Below, one piece after another: positions 4,239-9,987 of a DNA stretch of 9,987 nucleotides. Position numbers and translations under genes: made by a program. The number at the start of each line of letters is the position of its first letter. Within the stretch, counting starts at the first letter, position 1. Below the pieces are notes generated by a model. It saw nothing but the letters and a program-made list of their open reading frames with translations. It did no database searches and had not been told where the DNA came from. This stretch comes from Ruminococcaceae bacterium UBA5401 (GTDB lineage: Bacteria > Bacillota > Clostridia > Oscillospirales > Acutalibacteraceae): contig DHOB01000058.1 in the NCBI GenBank assembly GCA_002409675.1, forward strand, positions 1-9,987, read 5' to 3'.

Positions 4239-5933
4239 ATGAAAAGATTCGTATCCGGTTTGCTCACGGCCCTGCTTGCGGCGGGGACAGCGCTTCTGAC
4301 TTCCTGCGGCGGCACGGCGACGGCGTCGCAGGCGTCTTCGGCCGGCTCGGGCGCCCCGGCATCCTCCGCGGCCAGCGCGCAGGAAAAGTCGAAGGTCCTG
4401 AACTGGGTGGCCCCCGGCGAAGTCACCACCATGGATTCGGGCAAAAGCTACGACGTAATCAGCGCGGAGCAGATCAGCTTCCAGGCGGATACGCTGTACC
4501 GCATCAACGAAAAGAACGAAGCGGTCCCCAACCTGGCCAAGGCGCTGCCGCAGGTCAGTAAAGACGGCCTGACGGCGACGGTGGAGATCCGCGACGACGC
4601 CCGCTACTCCAACGGCGACAAAATCACGGCCGCGGACATCGTCTATGCCGCGCAGCGCGTCGTGGACCCCGCCACGGGCTCCCAGAGCGCCAACAACCTG
4701 ACCTACCTCAAGAACGCGAAGGAAATCATCGAGAAAAAGCTTCCGGTAACGGACCTGGGCGTAAAGGCCCTCTCCGACACGAAGCTGCAGTTCACGCTGA
4801 CCGCCCCGACCCCTTACCTGGCGACCTCGCTGTCGGATACGCTCGTCTCGCCGGTCAGCAAAAAATTCGTCGAATCCCAGGGGAAAAATTACGGGCTGAA
4901 CGCGCAGAGCCTCCTGGCGAGCGGCCCCTTCGTCCTGAAGGACTGGAACGGGACCGACATCTCCTGGAAATACGTGAAGAACCCGTATTACTGGGACGCG
5001 AAAAACATCTATTTCGACCAGATCAACGTTCAGGTCGTCAAGGAAGTCGCCACGGGCGTCAACCTCTATGAGGCGGGCAAACTGGACGGCGCCGCCGTCA
5101 CGGGCGATTACCTCACGCTTTATAAGAGCAAGCCGGACCTCGTCACCGTGCAGACTCTCCGCATGACCAATCTGGAGATGGGCATCAGCTCCAACAAATC
5201 CCTGCAGAACGAGAACCTGCGCAAGGCGCTGCTCTACGCGGTGGACCGCAGCGAGCTGGCCCAGTCCATCCTGAACGGGGGCGGCGTTCCGGCGGCCGGC
5301 ATCATCCCGGACGGAATCGCGGTCAGCCCGGAGGGCGGCAAGAGCGTCAAGGACGATTTCCCCAAGCTGGTCTATACCGACAAAAAGAAGGCCAAGGAGT
5401 ATTTCGCGAAGGCCCTGAGCGAGCTCGGCACCAAGAGCATTACCCTGCGGCTGGTCACCAGCGACACGGACGACTCCATCAAAACCGGCCAGTACCTGCA
5501 GAACGCCTACCAGACCGCGCTGCCGGGCCTCAAAATCAACCTCGCGAACGTTCCGGCCACCGTCCGCTTCAAGGAAATGATGAGCTATAAGTTCGACCTC
5601 GCCCTGGGCGGCTGGACGGGCGAGTACGACCCGACCTCCTATATCAAACAGCACGAGACCGGCTACGAGCACAACCACAGCCAGTGGAAATCGGCGGAGC
5701 TCACGGGCATCGTCAAGGCCCTGGAAACCAGCGACGGCACCGATTTCGTAAAGCGCTGGGCGCACCTGAAAGAGGGCAACCAGTACCTGCTCGACCATGC
5801 GGTCGTGGTTCCGCTGACGCAGGAAGCCAAGAACTACCTGGTCAACCCGAAGCTGAAGGGCTACCAGACCCATGTTCTCGGCACGCCCATCGACGTGACC
5901 CGCGCCCGCTTTGAGGGCGGCGCGGCCTCCTGA
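4239..5933 (+). CDS. oppA: Oligopeptide ABC transporter, substrate-binding lipoprotein
   Basis: A 564-residue extracellular receptor of the SBP_bac_5 (OppA/DppA) family, anchored to the outer face of the membrane. It captures peptides and delivers them to OppBC. The first 22 residues are a lipoprotein signal peptide (MKRF charge, hydrophobic core) ending in the lipobox LTSC, with Cys23 as the lipidated residue. A Ser/Ala/Gly-rich linker (24-50) follows. The mature domain shows family segments: EAVPNLAKALPQVSKDGLT (94-112), YSNGDKITAADIVYA (123-137), LRKALLYAVDRSELA (327-341) and LALGGWTGEYDPTSY (454-468). Length matches OppA. AAGGAG (4221-4226) and a further AAGGGA precede the ATG. It is the first gene of an A-B-C-D-F operon. 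Peptide length preference cannot be read from the sequence. Confidence 0.94.
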   Translation: MKRFVSGLLTALLAAGTALLTSCGGTATASQASSAGSGAPASSAASAQEKSKVLNWVAPGEVTTMDSGKSYDVISAEQISFQADTLYRINEKNEAVPNLAKALPQVSKDGLTATVEIRDDARYSNGDKITAADIVYAAQRVVDPATGSQSANNLTYLKNAKEIIEKKLPVTDLGVKALSDTKLQFTLTAPTPYLATSLSDTLVSPVSKKFVESQGKNYGLNAQSLLASGPFVLKDWNGTDISWKYVKNPYYWDAKNIYFDQINVQVVKEVATGVNLYEAGKLDGAAVTGDYLTLYKSKPDLVTVQTLRMTNLEMGISSNKSLQNENLRKALLYAVDRSELAQSILNGGGVPAAGIIPDGIAVSPEGGKSVKDDFPKLVYTDKKKAKEYFAKALSELGTKSITLRLVTSDTDDSIKTGQYLQNAYQTALPGLKINLANVPATVRFKEMMSYKFDLALGGWTGEYDPTSYIKQHETGYEHNHSQWKSAELTGIVKALETSDGTDFVKRWAHLKEGNQYLLDHAVVVPLTQEAKNYLVNPKLKGYQTHVLGTPIDVTRARFEGGAAS

Positions 5934-5955
5934 CCCCCTGTGCACGCCAGAGAAA

Positions 5956-5999
5956 CGGGAACCGTCATTCGGGACGGTTCCCGCTTTCCCCTTTTCTTC
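5956..5999 (+). terminator. Intercistronic hairpin between oppA and oppB
   Basis: A perfect 11-bp stem, CGGGAACCGTC (5956-5966) with GACGGTTCCCG (5973-5983), loop ATTCGG, then a pyrimidine tract with only short T runs (CTTTCCCCTTTTCTT). It is probably a leaky terminator or an mRNA-stabilising stem that keeps oppA, needed in excess, more abundant than the membrane and ATPase genes. This arrangement is common in binding-protein operons. Confidence 0.7.
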
Positions 6000-6017
6000 T
6001 CTGAAAGGAGCGGTTGA

Positions 6018-6962
6018 ATGAAAAACAGATGGCTTCGTTTCCTCGGCCGCCGGCTGCTCTACATGGCGCTGACCCTGTGGATCATCGTGACGATCACGTT
6101 TCTGCTGATGAGCTTTCTGCCCGGCACGCCCTATAACAACCAGGACAAACTCACGGCCGCCCAGCTTCAGGTGCTCAACCAGAAGTACGGGCTGAATCAG
6201 CCGGTCTGGCAGCGGTACCTCACCTACCTGAACAATATCCTGCACGGGGATTTCGGCATTTCGCTGCAGTTTTCGGACCAGAAGGTGACCACGCTGCTGG
6301 GGAACCGGGTGGGGGTGTCCATGCAGCTCGGGATTCAGGCGGCCGTGTTCGGCACGGTGGTGGGGATTGTTCTCGGCACCATCGCCGCGATGAAGCACAA
6401 CACGTGGATTGACACCTTCTGCTCGCTGTTCGCCATCGTGGGCCGCTCGGCGCCGAATTTCGTGGTGGCCGTGCTGCTGCAGTTCGTCTTTGCGGTCACA
6501 CTGGGCGTCCTGCCCATCGGCCTCTGGAACGAGGGCTTCCGGTCCACCGTCCTGCCCACGCTGGCGCTGTCCATCTCGCCGATGGCGGATTCCGCGCGAT
6601 TTATCCGCACGGAGATGCTGGAGGTGCTGAACAGCGACTATATCGAATTCGCCCGCGCCAAAGGCATGAGCGAGCTGCATCTGGTCGTGTTCCACGGCCT
6701 GCGCAATGCGCTGATTCCGCTGATTACCATTCTGGGGCCGATTACCGTGAGCCTGATGACCGGGTCGCTGGTCGTGGAAAACATCTTCGCCGTGCCGGGC
6801 ATCGGGGAGCAGTTCACAAAGTCCGTTCTCACGAACGATTATTACACCATCATGGCCATGACGATTCTGTTTTCGGCGCTGCTGGTCGTGGTTATCTTTC
6901 TGACGGATATCCTGTACCAGATTATCGACCCGCGGGTCCGGATTGGGGGTGACCGGTCGTGA
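6018..6962 (+). CDS. oppB: Oligopeptide ABC transporter permease OppB
   Basis: A 314-residue inner-membrane permease of the DppB/OppB family (BPD_transp_1) with about six transmembrane segments. It forms half of the translocation channel with OppC. The first segment (about 12-34) is followed by an extracellular loop with KYGLNQPVWQRYLTYL (56-71) and HGDFGISL (76-83), both typical of OppB. The EAA loop that docks the ATPase is EFARAKGMSELHLVVFHGLRN (210-230) shown by its key residues: A212, G216 and the LRNAL end. LVVENIFAVPGIGEQF (251-266) is another family block. AAAGGAG lies 7 nt before the ATG. The gene ends in TGA (6960-6962), overlapping the GTG start of oppC, so the two are translationally coupled. 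Confidence 0.95.
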   Translation: MKNRWLRFLGRRLLYMALTLWIIVTITFLLMSFLPGTPYNNQDKLTAAQLQVLNQKYGLNQPVWQRYLTYLNNILHGDFGISLQFSDQKVTTLLGNRVGVSMQLGIQAAVFGTVVGIVLGTIAAMKHNTWIDTFCSLFAIVGRSAPNFVVAVLLQFVFAVTLGVLPIGLWNEGFRSTVLPTLALSISPMADSARFIRTEMLEVLNSDYIEFARAKGMSELHLVVFHGLRNALIPLITILGPITVSLMTGSLVVENIFAVPGIGEQFTKSVLTNDYYTIMAMTILFSALLVVVIFLTDILYQIIDPRVRIGGDRS

Positions 6963-7981
6963 AAGCCGACCCGGAAGCGATTCCGCAGTCGCTTTTCCGC
7001 TTCCGCCATGCCGAAAAGGCGGCGGAGCAGGAGGCCGGGGCCGCGGCGCCCTCGTTCTGGAAGGACGCGTGGCTTCGGCTGTGCCGGAACAAAGGGGCCG
7101 TCGTCTCCATGCTGCTGCTCCTGATTATCGTCGTGGTCGCGTTTTCGGCGCCGGCGCTCGCGCCGTACGACCCCAACGCGCAGAACGTCCCGCGGGCGAA
7201 CCTGCCGCCGCGCATCCCGGGCGTCGGCATCCCCGGGCTGAACGGATATTCGTCCCTCGCGGGCAGGCCCGTCGACCGCTATAAGCTGGCCGGCGTGCCG
7301 GCGGACACCAACTATTATTTCGGCACGGACGAGTTCGGGCGCGACCTGTTTTCCCGCACGCTGTACGGCACGCGCATCTCCCTGATTATCGCCTTCGTCG
7401 CCGCCGTGCTCGACCTGACCATCGGCGTGGCCTACGGCCTGACGAGCGCCATGAAGGGCGGCCGGGTCGACACCGTGATGCAGCGTCTTCTCGAAATCCT
7501 TTCGGGCATCCCGGGCCTCGTGCTGGTGGTGCTGATTCTTCTGGTTTTCAGCTCCGGCCTGTTCTCCATCATTTTCGCGCTCGCCATCTCGTCGTGGATT
7601 CCCATGGCGCGCATGGTGCGCGCGCAGACGCTGCGAATCAAGAACATGGAGTACGTTCTGGCCGCCAGGGCGCTGGGCACTTCCGAAGTGCGCATCGCGC
7701 TGTCCCACGTTCTGCCCAACATCGCGGGCATCGTCGTGGTGCGGACGATGTTCTCCATCCCGGCCGCCATTTTCTTCGAGACGTTCCTGAGCTTTATCGG
7801 CGTCGGCATGAAGATTCCGAACGCCTCGCTCGGCACGCTGCTGAACGGCGGCTACAAGGTCTTCCGCATTTACCCGTACCAGATGTGGATCCCCGCCGCG
7901 GTCCTGTGCGCCATCATGCTGGTGTTCAACCTGTTTGCGGACGGCCTGCGCGACGCGCTCGACCCCAGGATGAAAGAGTAG
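6959..7981 (+). CDS. oppC: Oligopeptide ABC transporter permease OppC
   Basis: A 340-residue inner-membrane partner of OppB. It starts at GTG (6959-6961) sharing GTGA with the oppB stop, and GGGGG lies about 8 nt upstream. The N-terminal ~45 residues are cytoplasmic, followed by the OppC_N transmembrane segment (about 47-66). A long outer loop has NGYSSLAGRPVDRY (95-108) and YFGTDEFGRDLFSRTLYGTR (120-139), diagnostic of OppC. The BPD_transp_1 core follows, with the EAA loop from E231 to G257 (ARALGTSEVRIALSHVLPN inside). The protein ends LRDALDPRMKE, as in the family. Length fits a Firmicute OppC. A 64-bp gap with a hairpin precedes oppD. Confidence 0.95.
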   Translation: MKADPEAIPQSLFRFRHAEKAAEQEAGAAAPSFWKDAWLRLCRNKGAVVSMLLLLIIVVVAFSAPALAPYDPNAQNVPRANLPPRIPGVGIPGLNGYSSLAGRPVDRYKLAGVPADTNYYFGTDEFGRDLFSRTLYGTRISLIIAFVAAVLDLTIGVAYGLTSAMKGGRVDTVMQRLLEILSGIPGLVLVVLILLVFSSGLFSIIFALAISSWIPMARMVRAQTLRIKNMEYVLAARALGTSEVRIALSHVLPNIAGIVVVRTMFSIPAAIFFETFLSFIGVGMKIPNASLGTLLNGGYKVFRIYPYQMWIPAAVLCAIMLVFNLFADGLRDALDPRMKE

Positions 7982-7990
7982 ACGGCATTT

Positions 7991-8028
7991 GTTCCAGCCC
8001 GCTCCCGCGGCAGCCCGGAGCGCGGAAC
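7991..8028 (+). repeat. Intercistronic hairpin before oppD
   Basis: GTTCC (7991-7995) pairs with GGAAC (8024-8028), and inside it CGCTCC (8000-8005) pairs with GGAGCG (8017-8022). No T run follows, so this is not a terminator. It ends next to the oppD ribosome-binding site and may affect mRNA stability or oppD translation. Confidence 0.5.
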
Positions 8029-8045
8029 GGAAAGGTTGTGATTCT

Positions 8046-9098
8046 ATGGCCCATGTACGGCTTGAAGTGAAAAATCTGTCCGTGTCCTTTTCCACCTTCG
8101 CGGGGAAAGTCCACGCGGTGCGGGGGGTGAGCTTTTCGCTCTGCGACGGCGAGACGCTGGCCATCGTCGGGGAATCGGGAAGCGGAAAAACGGTCACCTG
8201 CCGTTCGGTGATGCGGCTTCTGGCAAAGAACGCCTCGATTGATTCCGGCGAGATTCTGCTGGACGGCACCGACCTGCTCCGTCTGAGCGAGCGGGAGATG
8301 CGGCAGGTGCGCGGGAACGAGGTCGCGATGGTGTTTCAGGACCCCATGACGTCGCTTGACCCGACCATGAAAATCGGCCGGCAGATTGAGGAGGCCGTCA
8401 CCCTCCACCGGAAAGTCGGCAGGCGGGAAGCCCGCAGCAGAATGCTGGAGCTGCTCCGCCTGGTCGGCATCGAAGACCCGGAGCGCCGCAGCAGGCAGTA
8501 CCCCCACGAATTTTCCGGCGGGCAGCGCCAGCGCATCGTGATCGCCACCGCCCTGGCCTGCAGCCCGAAGGTGCTGATTGCCGACGAGCCGACCACGGCG
8601 CTGGACGTCACCATGCAGGCGCAGATTATCGACCTGCTCAAAGACCTGCAGAGAAAGGTCAGCACCTCCGTCATTTTCATCACACACGATTTGGGCGTGG
8701 TCGCCAACGTGGCCGACCGCGTGGCGGTGATGTACGCGGGCAAAATCGTCGAAATCGGCCTCGCCGACGAGATTTTCTACGACCCGCGCCACCCCTACAC
8801 CTGGGGGCTGCTCCACGCCATGCCGACCCTCGACACCCACATGCCCTCCCTCTATACCATCCCGGGCTCCCCGCCGACCCTGACGGAGCCGGTTCCCGAA
8901 GGCGACGCGTTCGCGCCGCGCAACGCCTACGCGCTGGCGGTGGACGAGAAATACGAGCCGCCGTTCTTCAAGGTGAGCGACACGCACTACGCCGCCACAT
9001 GGCTTCTGGACCCGCGGGCGCCCAAGGCGGTGCTGCCGGAAATCCTGGCAAAGCGCAGGAGGGAATATCTGGAGAGGAGAAAGCGCAATGCCGGATGA
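8046..9098 (+). CDS. oppD: Oligopeptide ABC transporter ATP-binding protein OppD
   Basis: A 350-residue cytoplasmic ATPase that, with OppF, powers peptide import. All ABC motifs are present: Walker A GESGSGKT (42-49), Q-loop Gln98, signature FSGGQ (156-160), Walker B VLIADE (176-181) and switch His214. The C-terminal oligopeptide-transporter extension contains HPYTWGLL and IPGSPPTL, then GDAFAPRNAYAL (286-297) and VSDTHYAATWLL (310-321). In DppD-type relatives four Cys here hold an iron-sulphur cluster. In this protein those places are Asp, Asn, Asp and Thr, which from my recollection is the usual state in Firmicute OppD and supports the OppD rather than DppD call. The ATG at 8046 is chosen because GGAAAGG lies 10 nt upstream and the ABC fold begins there; an in-frame TTG at 7989 falls in the hairpin region. 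Confidence 0.95.
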   Translation: MAHVRLEVKNLSVSFSTFAGKVHAVRGVSFSLCDGETLAIVGESGSGKTVTCRSVMRLLAKNASIDSGEILLDGTDLLRLSEREMRQVRGNEVAMVFQDPMTSLDPTMKIGRQIEEAVTLHRKVGRREARSRMLELLRLVGIEDPERRSRQYPHEFSGGQRQRIVIATALACSPKVLIADEPTTALDVTMQAQIIDLLKDLQRKVSTSVIFITHDLGVVANVADRVAVMYAGKIVEIGLADEIFYDPRHPYTWGLLHAMPTLDTHMPSLYTIPGSPPTLTEPVPEGDAFAPRNAYALAVDEKYEPPFFKVSDTHYAATWLLDPRAPKAVLPEILAKRRREYLERRKRNAG

Positions 9099-9987
9099 AA
9101 ACATTCTGGAGGTGGAGAATCTCGTCCATGTGTACCGCACGGGCGGCAAAGCCGTGCGCGCAGTGAACGGCGTGAGCTTCTCCGTCCGCCGGGGGGAAAC
9201 CTTCGGGCTGGTCGGCGAATCCGGATGCGGCAAGACGACGACGGGCCGCATGATCGTCAAGCTGCTGGACATCACCGCCGGCGCCGTCCGGTACAACGGA
9301 CGGGACGTCACACGCATCCGCCGCAAAGAAGAGCTGATGCGCTTCCGGCGGGAAGTGCAGATGATTTTTCAGGACCCGTACGCTTCCCTGGACCCGCGCA
9401 AAAAAGTGCGGGACATCGTCGCGGAGGGAATCGACGCGCACCGCCTTGCGGCCACCCGGCAGGAACGGGACGAACGCGTGGAGGAGCTGCTGGGGACAGT
9501 GGGCCTGAACCGCAGCTTCGCGTCGCGGTACCCGCACGAATTTTCCGGCGGGCAGCGCCAGCGCATCGGCATTGCGCGCGCGCTGGCGGTGAATCCGAAG
9601 TTCGTCGTATGCGACGAGCCGATTTCCGCGCTGGACGTCTCCATCCAGGCGCAGGTGGTGAACCTGCTGAAAGAATTGCAGGAAAAGAAAAACCTCACCT
9701 ACCTTTTTATCGCCCACGATCTGTCAATGGTGAAATACATCTCCGACCGCATCGGGGTGATGTACCGGGGAAGGCTGGTGGAAACCGGGCCGGCGGACGA
9801 AGTGTACGAAAGGCCGCTTCACCCGTACACCAAAAGCCTGATTTCCGCGATTCCCCGGCCCGACCCGGTCTCCGAGCGTGTCCGGCGCCGCATCCCCTAC
9901 ATTCCGGGGCCGGACCGCGGGGAATCGTGCCGGCTGCGGGAAGCGATGCCGGGCCATTTTGTTCGCTGCGACGAAGCGGGAAATTTC
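9088..9987 (+). CDS. oppF: Oligopeptide ABC transporter ATP-binding protein OppF (3' end outside window)
   Basis: The second ATPase of the importer; 300 codons are visible and the frame is open at the window end. The ATG overlaps the last 11 bp of oppD and has GGAGAGGAG 8 nt upstream, within oppD. Motifs are Walker A GESGCGKT (43-50), Q-loop Gln95, signature FSGGQ (152-156), Walker B FVVCDE (172-177) and switch His210. The C-terminal part has HPYTKSLISAIPRPDP (245-260), then IPGP and LREAMPGHFV (283-292), the typical OppF ending, so probably only a few to a few tens of residues are missing. OppD and OppF would form the nucleotide-binding heterodimer. Confidence 0.95.
   Translation, partial: MPDENILEVENLVHVYRTGGKAVRAVNGVSFSVRRGETFGLVGESGCGKTTTGRMIVKLLDITAGAVRYNGRDVTRIRRKEELMRFRREVQMIFQDPYASLDPRKKVRDIVAEGIDAHRLAATRQERDERVEELLGTVGLNRSFASRYPHEFSGGQRQRIGIARALAVNPKFVVCDEPISALDVSIQAQVVNLLKELQEKKNLTYLFIAHDLSMVKYISDRIGVMYRGRLVETGPADEVYERPLHPYTKSLISAIPRPDPVSERVRRRIPYIPGPDRGESCRLREAMPGHFVRCDEAGNF

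Noticed and set aside
4188..6695. Very long open frame (835 codons) antisense to oppA and oppB
   Set aside because: It mirrors two well-identified genes on the other strand. Its translation is rich in Arg, Gly, His and Gln with no domain. Long antisense frames are expected in GC-rich coding DNA. The same applies to antisense frames at 544-1752, 6842-8269, 7926-9326 and 8968-9717.
8931..9008. Loss of the iron-sulphur cysteines in OppD
   Set aside because: Cys is replaced at all four places known from DppD-type proteins. Asp/Asn/Asp/Thr at these places is, as far as I recall, normal for Firmicute OppD, so it is a subfamily trait and not an anomaly.
8498..9568. 41-bp block shared by oppD (8498-8538) and oppF (9528-9568) with one mismatch
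   Set aside because: It encodes the ABC signature region, which is strongly constrained in both paralogues. Identical codon choice is curious and might reflect gene conversion, but similar codon bias explains it well enough.
1..9987. CRISPR array, insertion sequence or replication origin
   Set aside because: No regularly spaced direct repeats, transposase or DnaA-box cluster was seen.

Overview
The window looks like chromosome from a GC-rich Firmicute, probably a clostridial Oscillospirales/Ruminococcaceae-type organism. This is inferred from style, not from a search: purine-rich Shine-Dalgarno sites, sigma-A-type promoters, an OppA lipoprotein, a DegV protein, a MarR/MATE pair of the MepR/MepA type, and a LytTR-type response-regulator remnant.

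Layout. (1) Bases 1-335: the 3' part of a tRNA-Arg(CCU), its terminator, a second terminator-like hairpin, and a sigma-A promoter with a perfect 16-bp palindrome in its spacer. (2) Bases 336-545: the first ~58 codons of a response regulator, cut just before the phospho-acceptor aspartate and abutting an intrinsic terminator. (3) Bases 559-2488, minus strand: a marR-type repressor gene and a MATE efflux gene. An identical 16-bp site lies once in each promoter region. (4) Bases 2522-3495, minus strand: a degV-family lipid-binding gene with its own promoter. (5) Bases 3560-4040: several inverted repeats and a very strong plus-strand promoter with a 10-bp-arm inverted repeat at the predicted transcription start. 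They serve a 40-codon gene for a methionine-rich peptide, closed by a strong terminator. (6) Bases 4041-9987, plus strand: a leader with a 26-codon open frame on a perfect Shine-Dalgarno sequence, then oppA-oppB-oppC-oppD-oppF. oppF runs off the window.

How the parts work together. The main system is a complete oligopeptide importer: lipoprotein receptor, two permeases and two ATPases, tightly packed with overlapping starts and stops between B/C and D/F. MarR probably represses itself and the MATE pump.

The least explained element is the small gene at 3865-3987. It has its own promoter, operator-like repeat, 5' leader hairpin, Shine-Dalgarno site and terminator. It encodes two MxMxMM motifs exactly ten residues apart and ends in Cys-Gly-Val-Phe-Leu. 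I do not recognise its family. It could be a regulatory leader peptide for the transporter, a metal-binding peptide, or a signal/RiPP precursor. The sequence alone does not decide between these.
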